Shown here: one piece after another, positions 36,320-45,598 of the stretch
Layout of the letters: every line of letters starts with the position of its first letter
Position numbering within the stretch: the first letter of the stretch is position 1
Source of the DNA: Enterobacteriaceae bacterium 89
GTDB lineage: Bacteria; Pseudomonadota; Gammaproteobacteria; Enterobacterales; Enterobacteriaceae
Direction: 5' to 3'
Assembly (NCBI GenBank): GCA_014156375.1
Contig: RQJH01000002.1
Coordinates: 1,208,331-1,272,330, forward strand
Length of the DNA: 64,000 bases
Made by a program: the position numbers and the translations under genes
Notes under the pieces: generated by a model
What the model was told of the DNA's origin: nothing
Seen by the model: only the letters and a program-made list of their open reading frames with translations
Database searches by the model: none

Positions 36320-38305
36320 TCAATGCACACTACTTGAATCACTGATTTCTAATATCTTCTTCGTCAGTGCATCAGGTGTATCTTGGCTAATATCTAGCTC
36401 TTTTAATTTTAGTTTATCTGTCAAATCATTATAGCGAAGCTCGAACTCATTAATAATCTGCTTCCATGTTTTAATGTAGATCCGCTTGTTTCCGCTTTTC
36501 TGTAGTAATCCATACTCACCATGGTGCCTATTACTCTCAAGTTCATCACGAATATTTGCAGTTCTCACTGGATTATCTGAAATATCGTTACCGACTAAGA
36601 TGAAATCCCAACGAGTATTATCCGATGTAAATTCAGAGCTTGAACTTATAACATTTTTATAGGTTTTAACCTGACTATATTCTGTATCAGATAGCTTAAT
36701 GCTTGGCCTTTTTAACTCAATGACAACACAATGAAAATACTCTTTCCCGCTATCATCGTACCTTACACCTTTTAGGGCTGCAAATATATCCATCTCTTTT
36801 TTCTTATCTGGATGCTCTACAGATAACTTGCTATAATGCTCTTCCTCAAAACCTTTAACATCCTTTAAAAACTGTCTTAATGCATAGTCAAACTTATCTT
36901 CTTCTGAGGCGAGAAGAGTGTATTGCTCTCCAAACAACCACAAATTTTCCTCAACTGTTTTTTGAATATGTTTTACTTCATAGGTGTCTTTTTGCACATC
37001 CTTAATTAACGCTTTGAAATAATCCAGTACATCTAGTCGATCATTTATAAAAGATATTGTTTTAGTTATATTTGAGAGTGACGATCTTCTAATAACACTA
37101 GATAATTTATCAACTTCAGAGTCTGATAATTCAATAATACCTTCAAATATGTCAAAGAGATTAGACAAGTTATTTGTTTCAACTATACGGTCAAGTAATT
37201 TGACAAATATTTTCTTTTGTTTTTTTCCCAAACTAGAAAAAACACTTGGTTCTGCCTCATAGATAACTTTAATAGTTTCAATTAACTGAGTTCTCCTAAA
37301 CTCATTGTAAACTATATTATCACCAGAATACTCAGGAAATATCCCTTCCGATAGATATTGGTTAATTAATTGATCCGCGACATTGCTTTTAAATACCCTA
37401 TACTCTTCCCGCAATAAACCTTTCACATGGGAAAGTATAAATTTAAAATCTTCTGACTCGCAACAATGTTCAGAATTGCTGATTAAATCATTGTTAATAT
37501 CAAAAGAATCAAACCATTCCGAGGTTACATACGCAGAACAATAAAACTGCTTACCATTTAATTCTGATAGCTCTTTATGTACGACACGACCATTACTATT
37601 TAAGAAATACACATATGATTTTTCAACGACAGGCTTGATAGCCCACTGTACTGTTTTGATATCAAACTTACTGTCATTTATGCTCTTTGTATACAGTTGA
37701 CTACGATAGTCGATCGGTCTAATTTTTTCGCCATTAACATATACATTTAAATCAGTATGTGCAAGTAATAACCATGATGTATCATTCTGTATATATGAAA
37801 GCATCTCTTTTTCAAAAACATCCTCACCAATTTTGACTGGAGAAAATGTAACAACTGTACCACTTATTTTTTTATCCTTCTTCAAAGGAGGAGTAACAAA
37901 ATATTCATTTACATGACTTGATAAAAGCTCTATTGAATACTCATCCCCTTCATTATTCCATGTATTCCAGAATGCTCTTTCTGAAAATTTAACGAATGAA
38001 AAACGCCCCTTTCCTTTCCGCCCTCTAGTAACAGGGGTTCTAAATATTTTTTTCTGGGAGTCTAAGAATTGATCAAACGTTTTGTCTAATTCCGCGAATT
38101 TAATGCCATCTCCATCATCTAAAATGGAAATCTCAGTCAGCCCACTCATACCATTGGCAGCTGCTTTTATATGAACATTTTTAGCCCCAGCATCAAATGC
38201 GTTCCATACATACTCACAAAGAGCCTTACTAGGCGACAGATTCTCAAGTTGGCTAAGTACGCTCTGCCCCGTGTTCGTCGTTTTTCTTGTAGTCCCTCTG
38301 CTCAT
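36320..38305 (-). CDS. GHKL ATPase fused to a Shedu-like PD-(D/E)XK nuclease domain; candidate defence protein
   Basis: A 661-residue protein, the only full gene of the thrW island. The N-terminal 200 residues form a Bergerat-fold ATPase as in Hsp90, MutL and MORC: N-box EYVWNAFDAG (31-40), G1 DDGDGI (63-68), G2-type lid GRKGKGRFSF (95-104) and GTVVTF (149-154). A middle helical part (about 300-470) is unrecognised. The C-terminal domain has the PD-(D/E)XK layout of Shedu (DUF4263): VEENLWLFGEQY, D506, IELKRP (E530, K532) and Q545 in YSQVKTY. DNA is far more A/T-rich than the neighbours. Both active sites look intact. A role in phage or plasmid defence is inferred from architecture and location; it might also be an ATP-gated nuclease of unknown purpose. 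Confidence 0.8.
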   Translation of the reverse strand: MSRGTTRKTTNTGQSVLSQLENLSPSKALCEYVWNAFDAGAKNVHIKAAANGMSGLTEISILDDGDGIKFAELDKTFDQFLDSQKKIFRTPVTRGRKGKGRFSFVKFSERAFWNTWNNEGDEYSIELLSSHVNEYFVTPPLKKDKKISGTVVTFSPVKIGEDVFEKEMLSYIQNDTSWLLLAHTDLNVYVNGEKIRPIDYRSQLYTKSINDSKFDIKTVQWAIKPVVEKSYVYFLNSNGRVVHKELSELNGKQFYCSAYVTSEWFDSFDINNDLISNSEHCCESEDFKFILSHVKGLLREEYRVFKSNVADQLINQYLSEGIFPEYSGDNIVYNEFRRTQLIETIKVIYEAEPSVFSSLGKKQKKIFVKLLDRIVETNNLSNLFDIFEGIIELSDSEVDKLSSVIRRSSLSNITKTISFINDRLDVLDYFKALIKDVQKDTYEVKHIQKTVEENLWLFGEQYTLLASEEDKFDYALRQFLKDVKGFEEEHYSKLSVEHPDKKKEMDIFAALKGVRYDDSGKEYFHCVVIELKRPSIKLSDTEYSQVKTYKNVISSSSEFTSDNTRWDFILVGNDISDNPVRTANIRDELESNRHHGEYGLLQKSGNKRIYIKTWKQIINEFELRYNDLTDKLKLKELDISQDTPDALTKKILEISDSSSVH

Positions 38306-38701
38306 ACCACAGACCTCGTGTAATCCCTTGCAAGATGATTAGAATCAATATGACAGCACTATAAACCACACCACCAAATCAACAAAGTGACAAAAATCGC
38401 ACTACACCGCACCCGCCTGCCGTTTTCAGATCACGAAAATTTTGCAGTTGGGATTTTTTACAAACAATAGCACCAGACTGCGCCAGTACTGAAGGTGTTC
38501 CGCGAAGTAGAAACTGAAAAAAGTGAAAAGGATTTCAGCTTTTTTCGGTTTTGGTTTGCTTCAACATCTTTCACTGAAGAAGCAACTAATTGATATTAAA
38601 CAAATAAATTACTTTCGGTGGATTTATTTGATACAGAACATGAAAAGCAAAAACAGCTAATCCATTGAATTAAATAATAATTATGTTTACGAATAGAAAA
38701 T
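38306..38701. other. 396-bp A/T-rich region inside the thrW island
   Basis: Lies between the start of the ATPase-nuclease gene and the integrase remnant and must hold the promoter of the former. A hairpin-capable stretch with GAAAAAAG and CTTTTTTC arms is seen near 38516-38551. A frame lacking a start codon (VLKVFREVETEKSEKDF, about 38490-38590) may be a gene scrap, but I cannot place it. Confidence 0.4.
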
Positions 38702-38914
38702 TTCCGCTTCCATGACCTGCGGCACACCTGGGCGAACTGGCTAGTACAGTCCGGCGTGTCGCTCAGATGGGAAAGTATCGATATGGTGCAGCGTTATGCA
38801 CATTTTGCGCCAAATCACCTGACGCAGTATGCCATGCAAATCGACTCATTCCTGGCAGGGAATGGCACAAATATGGCACAAGGCGCTTTTGCTGAACTGG
38901 TGAATATCGCGTGA
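38702..38914 (+). pseudogene. 3' remnant of a tyrosine-type integrase gene
   Basis: Read from 38702 the frame gives [19 protein letters not shown], then after a gap [18 protein letters not shown], the C-terminal catalytic part of lambda-family integrases, ending at TGA 38912-38914. The catalytic HxLRH (HDLRH) and the nucleophile Tyr (QRYAHF) are kept, but about seven residues normally between GVxL and the GGW are missing without loss of frame, and the N-terminal 300 or so residues are absent. It lies 14 bp from the 3' end of thrW, the normal place of the integrase of a tRNA-targeting element. Confidence 0.88.
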
Positions 38915-38928
38915 ACCCGCGTGGTTAC

Positions 38929-39004
38929 TGGTGCCGATAATAGGAGTCGAACCTACGACCTTCGCATTACGAATGCGCTGCTCTACCAACTGAGCTATAT
39001 CGGC
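38929..39004 (-). tRNA. thrW: tRNA-Thr (anticodon CGT)
   Basis: Minus strand, 76 nt with encoded CCA. The reverse complement starts GCCGATATAGCTCAGTTGG and folds as a standard cloverleaf; the anticodon loop reads ATT-CGT-AAT and the T-arm has GGTTCGACTCC. Identical in type and neighbourhood (beside proA) to E. coli thrW, the insertion site of CP4-6 in K-12. Here its 3' end borders an integrase remnant. Confidence 0.97.
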
Positions 39005-39032
39005 ACTGGAGAGGATTGTGCTACGGGGAAAA

Positions 39033-39061
39033 AGCTTAAAACTCTGCGGGTGATGCGTCAA
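39033..39061 (-). promoter_or_regulatory. thrW promoter
   Basis: On the minus strand TTGACG (39061-39056) and TAAGCT (39038-39033) with a 17-bp spacer, about 28 bp before the tRNA. The -10 is weak. Confidence 0.55.
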
Positions 39062-39107
39062 TGGCCTTATGAATCAACCGGCTATTTTTGCACCACCCGT
39101 TTTTCAG

Positions 39108-40361
39108 TTACGCACGAATCGTATCATCGCCGAAGCCGATCCACTTGTAGGTGGTCAGCGCTTCCAGACCCATCGGGCCACGGGCGTGCAGCTTTTGCGT
39201 GCTGACGGCCACTTCCGCGCCCAGGCCAAATTGTCCACCGTCGGTGAAGCGCGTTGAGGCGTTGACGTACACCGCTGAAGAATCGACTTCATTGATAAAG
39301 CGATTGGCATTGCTCAGGGTGCGGGTCAGAATCGCATCTGAATGCTGAGTTCCGTGCTCGCGAATGTGCGCAATTGCGCCATCGAGGTCATCCACCAGCT
39401 TCACATTCAGATCTAACGACAGAAACTCGTCGTCGTACTCTTCAGCTTTTACCGCCACCACGTTGGCCGGGCCGTTTTGCAGCTGCGCCAGCGCGTTAGC
39501 ATCAGCGTGCAAAGTCACACCGCTCTCTGCCATTTGTTTGCTCAGAGCAGGCAGGAATTTATCAGCGATGCCCTGATGCACCAGCAGCGTTTCAACGGTG
39601 TTACAGGTGCTCGGACGCTGGGTTTTCGCGTTAACGATAATCTTCAGCGCCGGTTTAATCTCAGCAGAATCATCTACATAGATGTGACAAACACCGATGC
39701 CGCCGGTGATCACCGGGATCGTCGACTCTTCGCGGCACAGCTTGTGCAGGCCCGCGCCGCCGCGTGGGATCAGCATGTCGATGTATTTGTCCATCCGCAG
39801 CATTTCGCCGACCAGCGCGCGATCAGGGCTTTCAATTGCCTGAACCGCTCCGGCTGGCAGCCCGCATTCCTGCAACGCCTGCTGGATAACTTTGACCGTC
39901 GCAGCGTTAGTGCGCCAGGTCTCTTTGCCGCCGCGTAAAATTGCCGCGTTGCCCGTTTTCAGGCACAGCGAGGCGACATCGACCGTCACGTTCGGACGTG
40001 CTTCATAAATGACGCCCACTACGCCAAGCGGCACACGGCGACGCTCGATGCGCAGGCCGCTGTCCAGCAGCCCACCGTCAATCACCTGCCCGACCGGATC
40101 GGCAAGATTGCAAACCTGGCGAACGTCATCAGCAATTGCCTTCAGACGCGCCGGAGTCAGCGCCAGGCGATCGAGCATTGCTTCGCTGAGCCCATTGCTG
40201 CGCGCTTCATCCAGATCCTGCGCGTTGGCGCTGAGGATAGTTTCGGTCTGCGCTTCCAGATAATCAGCAATCTTTTCCAGAACCTGATTTTTCTCACGCG
40301 CGGAGAGCTGCGCAAGCTTGTACGAGGCCGCTTTGGCAGCTATGCCCATTTGTTCCAGCAT
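39108..40361 (-). CDS. proA: gamma-glutamyl phosphate reductase
   Basis: Second step of proline synthesis: NADPH-dependent reduction of glutamyl-5-phosphate to glutamate-5-semialdehyde. 417 residues, the E. coli length, aldehyde-dehydrogenase fold; the catalytic Cys lies in the [13 protein letters not shown] segment, and IPRGGAGLH and GTQHSDAI are family motifs. Ten bases behind proB, so one operon. Confidence 0.97.
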   Translation of the reverse strand: MLEQMGIAAKAASYKLAQLSAREKNQVLEKIADYLEAQTETILSANAQDLDEARSNGLSEAMLDRLALTPARLKAIADDVRQVCNLADPVGQVIDGGLLDSGLRIERRRVPLGVVGVIYEARPNVTVDVASLCLKTGNAAILRGGKETWRTNAATVKVIQQALQECGLPAGAVQAIESPDRALVGEMLRMDKYIDMLIPRGGAGLHKLCREESTIPVITGGIGVCHIYVDDSAEIKPALKIIVNAKTQRPSTCNTVETLLVHQGIADKFLPALSKQMAESGVTLHADANALAQLQNGPANVVAVKAEEYDDEFLSLDLNVKLVDDLDGAIAHIREHGTQHSDAILTRTLSNANRFINEVDSSAVYVNASTRFTDGGQFGLGAEVAVSTQKLHARGPMGLEALTTYKWIGFGDDTIRA

Positions 40362-40371
40362 TGAAAGCTCC

Positions 40372-41475
40372 TTAACGGGTGATCATGTCGTCACGATGTA
40401 CGGCAACCGGGCCGTACTCGTAGCCAAGAATGGCATCTATTTGCTGCGAGTGGTGACCGGCGATACGACGCATTGCATCGCTGTTGTAGCGCGTTACGCC
40501 GTGGGCGATATCGCGACCATCCAGCGTACGAATACGGATCACTTCACCACGGGAGAAGTTGCCTGTCACGCTTTTAATTCCTTTTGGAAGTAATGAACTC
40601 CCTCTTTCCAGAATTGCCGCAACGGCACCTTCATCAACGGTGATTTCGCCTGCCGGTGGCGCGCCGAAGATCCAGCGTTTACGGGTCTCCAGCGGCGAAG
40701 TCTGGGCATGGAAACGAGTTCCGACTGAGATGCCTTCCATCACGTCACCAATCACGCCTGGACGGCTGCCTGCGGCAATGATGGTATCGATGCCCGCACG
40801 GCATGCCACATCTGCGGCCTGCAATTTGGTGCCCATTCCGCCGGTTCCCAGGCCAGACACGCTGTCACCGGCGATTGAGCGCAGTGCGTCATCAATGCCG
40901 TGAACGTCCTGAATCAGCTCGGCCTGCGGATTGGTGCGCGGGTCCGCGGTGAACAGCCCTTGCTGATCGGTCAGCAGCAGCAGTTTATCCGCCCCGGCCA
41001 GAATTGCCGCCAGCGCAGAAAGGTTGTCGTTGTCGCCGACTTTAATTTCAGCGGTAGCCACGGCGTCGTTTTCGTTAATCACCGGAACGATGTGGTTATC
41101 CAGCAGCGCACGCAGCGTGTCTCGCGCGTTAAGAAAACGCTCACGATCTTCCATATCAGCGCGCGTCAGCAGCATCTGCCCGACATGAATGCCGTAAATA
41201 GAAAAGAGCTGTTCCCACAGTTGGATAAGACGGCTCTGACCTACGGCCGCAAGCAGCTGTTTAGAAGCGATAGTGGCAGGAAGTTCGGGGTAGCCAAGAT
41301 GTTCACGTCCGGCGGCAATCGCCCCGGAGGTCACAATCACAATACGATGCCCTGCGGCATGCAGCTGCGCGCACTGACGCACTAACTCGACGATATGGGC
41401 GCGATTCAGGCGGCGCGATCCCCCGGTTAAAACGCTGGTACCCAGTTTTACCACCAGCGTCTGACTGTCACTCAT
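40372..41475 (-). CDS. proB: glutamate 5-kinase
   Basis: First and feedback-controlled step of proline synthesis: phosphorylates glutamate. 367 residues: amino acid kinase domain (about 1-255; [46 protein letters not shown]) and C-terminal PUA domain (about 275-355). First gene of proBA, divergent from phoE. Confidence 0.97.
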   Translation of the reverse strand: MSDSQTLVVKLGTSVLTGGSRRLNRAHIVELVRQCAQLHAAGHRIVIVTSGAIAAGREHLGYPELPATIASKQLLAAVGQSRLIQLWEQLFSIYGIHVGQMLLTRADMEDRERFLNARDTLRALLDNHIVPVINENDAVATAEIKVGDNDNLSALAAILAGADKLLLLTDQQGLFTADPRTNPQAELIQDVHGIDDALRSIAGDSVSGLGTGGMGTKLQAADVACRAGIDTIIAAGSRPGVIGDVMEGISVGTRFHAQTSPLETRKRWIFGAPPAGEITVDEGAVAAILERGSSLLPKGIKSVTGNFSRGEVIRIRTLDGRDIAHGVTRYNSDAMRRIAGHHSQQIDAILGYEYGPVAVHRDDMITR

Positions 41476-41611
41476 GTTGCTCTGCCATTAAATGATAAGG
41501 AAAAAGACGTTGTAACAGGACTCAGGCCGCTTGCCAACACCTGGCACGGGTTGCAGAGCACTTTATTGCGCGGGATCAGGGATGAAGGATCGGCAAGCGT
41601 AGCGGCAGATT

Positions 41612-41629
41612 ATGTCTTTTTTATGACAG
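41612..41629 (-). promoter_or_regulatory. upstream Pho box, inverse orientation
   Basis: The minus strand reads CTGTCATAAAA followed by a poor second half. E. coli phoE is known to have an additional Pho box in inverse orientation upstream of its promoter; this sits in the matching place. Confidence 0.5.
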
Positions 41630-41666
41630 AAACAGATAAACACAGATATTTAAAATTATTCTTACT

Positions 41667-41684
41667 TTGTCATAAAACTTTCAT
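41667..41684 (+). promoter_or_regulatory. Pho box of the phoE-locus porin
   Basis: TTGTCATAAAACTTTCAT matches the PhoB box CTGTCATAAAACTGTCAC at 15 of 18 positions, about 80 bp before the start codon, pointing to PhoB control under phosphate limitation. Confidence 0.7.
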
Positions 41685-41765
41685 TTCTGGGCGTTACAAC
41701 CCTTCCTGTTTTTTACATCGGGCGAGTCCCCAAAATTTAAGCGCGTAATTCAATCAGGGTTAAAA

Positions 41766-42863
41766 ATGAAAAAGAGCACACTGGCATTAATGGTACTGGG
41801 CGTAATGTCTTCCACCGCTGCACAGGCCGCAGAGATTTATAACAAAGACGGTAACAAACTGGATCTTTACGGTCGTGTGAAAGCTGAACACTATATGAGT
41901 GACAATGACGCCGTGGATGGCGATCAGTCTTATATTCGTATGGGCTTTAAAGGTCAGACTCAGATTAACGATCAGCTGACCGGCTTTGGTCAGTGGGAAT
42001 ATCAGGTTGCCGCGAACAAAGTAGAAGGTGACCCAAACACCGCGAAAACCCGTCTGGCATTCGCTGGTCTGAAAGCGGGCGATGCAGGCTCATTCGACTA
42101 CGGTCGTAACTACGGCATCCTGTATAACGTCGCAGCGTATACGGATATGATCCCAGAATTCGGTGACGACTCCTTCGTTAAAACCGATAACTTCATGACT
42201 GGCCGTGGTAACGGCATGGCAACCTACCGTAACAACAACTTCTTCGGTCTGGTTGATGGTCTGAAGCTGGCTCTGCAGTATCAGGGCAAGAACGAGAACG
42301 ACTCCCGCGTCACCAGCAAAGCGAACGGCGACGGTTTCGGTACCTCTCTGAGCTACGATTTCGGCGATTCTGGTTTCACCCTGGGTGCAGCCTATGCCAA
42401 CTCTAACCGTACACTGAACCAGCAGGACAGCACCTTCGGTAAAGGTACCGATGCTGAAGCCTGGACCACCGGTTTCAAATACGATGCTAACAGCGTTTAC
42501 GTTGCCGCTATTTACGCTGAAACCCGCAATATGACCCCAATCTCTGGTACTGCGACAATTAACGACGTCAGCACCAAAGTGAGCGGCTTTGCGAATAAAA
42601 ACCAGGCGTTCGAAGTGGTTGCACAATACCAGTTTGATTTCGGTCTGCGTCCGTCCATCGGTTATATCCAGTCTAAAGGCAAGGATATTGAAGGCGTAGG
42701 CGATGCGGATCTGGTGAAATATATCGACGTTGCTGCAACTTACTACTTCAACAAAAACATGTCCGCATTCGTTGATTATAAAATCAACCAGCTGAGCGAT
42801 GACAATAAACTTGCTCTGAACAACGACGACGTGGTTGCTCTGGGTCTGGTTTATCAGTTCTGA
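41766..42863 (+). CDS. phoE: general porin at the phoE locus
   Basis: Outer membrane trimeric 16-stranded porin, 365 residues with a 21-residue signal peptide (cleavage AQA-AEIYNK) and the C-terminal Phe assembly signal (LVYQF). Locus (divergent from proB, next to crl) and Pho boxes identify it as phoE. The pore loop L3 is PEFGDDSF...[11 protein letters not shown]. The position equal to E. coli PhoE Lys-125 (mature numbering, NFMTK) is Gly here, and the GQWEYQV segment resembles OmpC/OmpF rather than PhoE (GRWEAEF). Anion preference may therefore be weaker than in E. coli PhoE. It is followed by a strong terminator. Confidence 0.9.
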   Translation: MKKSTLALMVLGVMSSTAAQAAEIYNKDGNKLDLYGRVKAEHYMSDNDAVDGDQSYIRMGFKGQTQINDQLTGFGQWEYQVAANKVEGDPNTAKTRLAFAGLKAGDAGSFDYGRNYGILYNVAAYTDMIPEFGDDSFVKTDNFMTGRGNGMATYRNNNFFGLVDGLKLALQYQGKNENDSRVTSKANGDGFGTSLSYDFGDSGFTLGAAYANSNRTLNQQDSTFGKGTDAEAWTTGFKYDANSVYVAAIYAETRNMTPISGTATINDVSTKVSGFANKNQAFEVVAQYQFDFGLRPSIGYIQSKGKDIEGVGDADLVKYIDVAATYYFNKNMSAFVDYKINQLSDDNKLALNNDDVVALGLVYQF

Positions 42864-42879
42864 TTTAATTCAGATGTAA

Positions 42880-42909
42880 AAAACCCCTCACTTTCGAGGG
42901 GTTTTGTTT
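42880..42909 (+). terminator. phoE terminator
   Basis: AACCCCTC (42882-42889), six-base loop, GAGGGGTT (42896-42903), then TTGTTTT. Confidence 0.87.
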
Positions 42910-42926
42910 TGTTACACAGACGACAT

Positions 42927-42952
42927 AAAAAACCCTCGAAGCCGAGGGTTTT
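42927..42952 (-). terminator. crl terminator (bidirectional)
   Basis: AAAACCCTCG (42929-42938), loop AAGC, CGAGGGTTTT (42943-42952). On the minus strand it ends in T6, 8 bp behind crl. Confidence 0.87.
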
Positions 42953-42959
42953 GTCGTTA

Positions 42960-43358
42960 TCACGCAGAGAGTCTTACTGGCTGAACCACATCTTCCGCAG
43001 GTTCCAGCGCCAGGTCGAACGTTTTCAACAGGTCGCGGGCACGCTCATGGAATTCACGCAGCGTGTGCTCCAGACGATCCAGCACCTCTTTATCTTTGAT
43101 AGCCGTAGGCTGCCAGATACCATCCTTATCAAACAAACCGAACTGATAGCTATAGGTAAAACGCTTCTCCTGCGCCTCCATTTCCAGCCACCAGCCCCAG
43201 AACTCACGCTTCTCAGGGGCCGGTTTGACATTGACGCACACGGCCAGGCAATCGAAAAAGAAGCGATTCTCTTCGCACTGCTCTTCCCGGATATAGGGGC
43301 CAAGAGCCGTGAATTTCTTGATCAGTTTACTTTTCAGGTGTCCACTCGGTAACGTCAT
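42960..43358 (-). CDS. crl: sigma factor-binding protein Crl
   Basis: Binds RpoS and promotes assembly of the RpoS holoenzyme, raising curli and other stationary-phase gene expression. 132 residues (E. coli 133), with [22 protein letters not shown] at the N-terminus (read in parts), [22 protein letters not shown] and [13 protein letters not shown]. Given the curli/c-di-GMP link of Crl, the two cyclases 8-13 kb away are of interest, but no direct connection is shown. Confidence 0.96.
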   Translation of the reverse strand: MTLPSGHLKSKLIKKFTALGPYIREEQCEENRFFFDCLAVCVNVKPAPEKREFWGWWLEMEAQEKRFTYSYQFGLFDKDGIWQPTAIKDKEVLDRLEHTLREFHERARDLLKTFDLALEPAEDVVQPVRLSA

Positions 43359-43415
43359 TGCGATCTCCTTTAGTGATGCAACTGTTTTACCAAATCAATA
43401 GAATTTAGCAATCCA

Positions 43416-44660
43416 TTAACCAATTCTCTGGTTGATCCACCCGGCAATTTCTTTCAATGCCTTGTCAAAATTCCGGTAAACCGGCTTGAACGGGATCTGC
43501 ATCAGCTTGCCATCAACAGATGACGAGGTGATTAAACGCGATTCCTCTTCCGGGCTGAACGGATCGTTTTGCCAGAAACCTGACAGCATTGGCGTCGGAC
43601 AACGACGGCCAAGCAGCCCCTGGGTTTTCAGCGAGTAACGGTTGAGCTCAATACGCAGCGCTTCATCAGAGGCATCGTGCATGCCCAGGCGCGATGCCAG
43701 CACGTCGAGATACATTTCGGGAATATTGCCCAACCGCAGCGGATCGTTGAGCAGCGAATGGACCATCGGCCCCAGACAAGCCACCGCTTTCAGGCGTGGA
43801 GATTCCAGATAGGCCAGACGTACCGCCACGTTGGCACCAAAGCGGAAGCCAAACGCCGCCACGCGCGTGTGATCGACCCACGGCACGTTTGGCAGTGATT
43901 TCAGCACGTGCTGATGCAGGAAGCTGGAATCCTGGGTCAGTTTCCACTTCGATGAAAAACCAATCGAAGGCATATCCAGCGTCAGCATCGCGATGCCGAG
44001 CGGAGCCAGATAACGTTCGAACAGGGAATAGTTGTCGCTTTGCAGCGCGTCCAGGCCGCCGCACATCAGCACCGTCGGGAACGGGCCATCGCCAGGAGGC
44101 ATATGCAGGAATCCGCTGACGGGCGCACCGCCCGGAATAGTGAACTCCAGTTCACGCATCGAACCCGGCAAGCGCTGAGCGGCTTCTTCATAAGCGCGGT
44201 TCGCGAGCGCCTGAGCCTGATCGGCCAGTTCATCGCCTTTTAAATGCGGGTAAGCGGCAATGCTATAGAGGTTAGAAGCATGCAGCCAGTGGCGACCACT
44301 GAGCTCGTCGTTCATCTCCTGCCCGGCTTTCTGCTGCCAGAGCATCGCCTGCTTCGACCATTCGTAGATCCAGTTGCCGCCGCGATACCCGACTACGGTG
44401 TCATAAAGCTCTTCATCAGTGCGCTCGTTAGTGCTCATGACGATGCGCGCCTGCACGTCGAGAATTTCCTGTGGGGAGACGCCACGCCAGATCCACATCA
44501 GACGGTTCACCATCCGATACCAGTGGGGTACGTTTTGCCCATCCAGGGTTGACTGTACCGAAGGCAGTACGCCCGAATTAAACCGACGCACCAGCGTTGA
44601 GGTTTCCGGGTGCTTAAAACGGGGTTTGAAAAGAACTTCGCTGAGGTTGGCTTCTGGCAT
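43416..44660 (-). CDS. frsA: esterase FrsA
   Basis: A 414-residue alpha/beta-hydrolase of the FrsA/DUF1100 family, named for binding to unphosphorylated EIIA-Glc (fermentation-respiration switch); it has been described as an esterase. Motifs: [24 protein letters not shown] at the start (read in parts), the oxyanion/early strand region [27 protein letters not shown], the elbow segment [17 protein letters not shown], and the C-terminal [17 protein letters not shown]. The nucleophile position in GFRFG lacks Ser, as is typical for FrsA. Confidence 0.95.
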   Translation of the reverse strand: MPEANLSEVLFKPRFKHPETSTLVRRFNSGVLPSVQSTLDGQNVPHWYRMVNRLMWIWRGVSPQEILDVQARIVMSTNERTDEELYDTVVGYRGGNWIYEWSKQAMLWQQKAGQEMNDELSGRHWLHASNLYSIAAYPHLKGDELADQAQALANRAYEEAAQRLPGSMRELEFTIPGGAPVSGFLHMPPGDGPFPTVLMCGGLDALQSDNYSLFERYLAPLGIAMLTLDMPSIGFSSKWKLTQDSSFLHQHVLKSLPNVPWVDHTRVAAFGFRFGANVAVRLAYLESPRLKAVACLGPMVHSLLNDPLRLGNIPEMYLDVLASRLGMHDASDEALRIELNRYSLKTQGLLGRRCPTPMLSGFWQNDPFSPEEESRLITSSSVDGKLMQIPFKPVYRNFDKALKEIAGWINQRIG

Positions 44661-44712
44661 CGCATAGACTCCATAAATACGACATGGTGTCTATTGTACC
44701 TCGTCCGGAGAC

Positions 44713-44745
44713 AAAAAGGACAACGCCCGGTAAACCGGGCGTTGT
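44713..44745 (-). terminator. gpt terminator
   Basis: ACAACGCCCGG (44720-44730), loop TAAA, CCGGGCGTTGT (44735-44745): perfect 11-bp stem. On the minus strand it is followed by CCTTTTTGT. It lies beyond the ERIC element, so the ERIC would be part of the gpt 3' untranslated region. Confidence 0.8.
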
Positions 44746-44753
44746 AGAACTGA

Positions 44754-44880
44754 GAATATTCAAGAATTTCTGTTCACAGGAAGGCGGCAAGTTTATGAGT
44801 CCTCAGGAGCTTACTAAAGTAAGTGACTGAGGTGAGTAAACTCAGGCAACGCACCTGTGGGCAGAAAGGCGCCGAATATT
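44754..44880. repeat. ERIC element (127 bp)
   Basis: Has the ERIC central inverted repeat: CCTCAGGAGCTTACT (44797-44811) and AGTAAGTGACTGAGG (about 44818-44832), near-identical to the ERIC1R/ERIC2 primer regions, and the flanking AAGGCGGCAAG and CAACGCACCTG blocks. The length from GAATATT to GAATATT is 127 bp, the standard size. It abuts the gpt stop codon. Confidence 0.93.
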
Positions 44881-45339
44881 TTAGCGACCGGAGATTGGCG
44901 GTACGAATACCACGCCCATATCCCATGGCTGTTCAATCCAGGTATCCTGCGGGATATCGATCACGTAGTCATCGACCAGCGGCTGACCGGCTGGTTTAGC
45001 GAAGATAGTGACGAAGTGTGCTTTTGGATACATTTCACGGATAGCTACTGCGGTGCCGCCAGTATCAACAAGATCGTCGATAACGATAAAGCCTTCGCCA
45101 TCGCCTTCGGCGCGTTTGAGGACTTTCAGCTCGCGCTGGTTGTCGTGGTCGTAGCTGGAGATGCAGACGGTGTCCACATGACGAATACCCAGTTCACGGG
45201 CCAGCAGAGCGCCAGGTACCAGGCCTCCACGGCTAACGGCAATAATGCCTTTCCACTGTTCGGACGGCATCAGGCGCGCGGCCAGTTTGCGTGCATGGAT
45301 CTGCAACATGTCCCAGGTGACGACGTATTTTTCGCTCAT
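44881..45339 (-). CDS. gpt: xanthine-guanine phosphoribosyltransferase
   Basis: Purine salvage: converts guanine, xanthine and hypoxanthine with PRPP to the nucleotides. 152 residues, the E. coli length and almost identical. The PRPP-binding loop is [13 protein letters not shown] (about 85-97), the base-binding part [18 protein letters not shown] 45339 ([12 protein letters not shown]) is the family start; the frame runs eight codons further up. It is followed directly by an ERIC element. Confidence 0.97.
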   Translation of the reverse strand: MSEKYVVTWDMLQIHARKLAARLMPSEQWKGIIAVSRGGLVPGALLARELGIRHVDTVCISSYDHDNQRELKVLKRAEGDGEGFIVIDDLVDTGGTAVAIREMYPKAHFVTIFAKPAGQPLVDDYVIDIPQDTWIEQPWDMGVVFVPPISGR

Positions 45340-45598
45340 GTGATTTGATTCCCAGCCTGTCAAACGCGGCTTAAAAATTGTTCAGGGTGATTCCAGGTTG
45401 CGCGAGATTATAGAGATCTGGCGCACTAAAAACCAGTGTTTAACCGCCTCGCCGGGAGTTTTTGCGCGCGATGTACTACCAGAGCAGGCAGAAAGTGGTA
45501 TTCTCAACCCCATCTCGCAATTCAGGCTCCATGCCTGTTTGCCATCGCTAACCCATTACCTGTAAGTAGTTTTTGCAGGTGCCGTAAGGAGACTTACC

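Noticed and set aside
38490..38590. Frame giving VLKVFREVETEKSEKDF without a start codon
   Set aside because: Too short and unrecognised; noted only as possible scrap in the island.
38846..39061. 71-codon minus-strand frame running through thrW
   Set aside because: It is a translation of the tRNA sequence; no protein.
40900..41385. Long plus-strand frame inside proB (161 codons)
   Set aside because: Antisense shadow caused by codon bias of proB; no family content. The same holds for the long antisense frames in nqrA, pepD and fadE.
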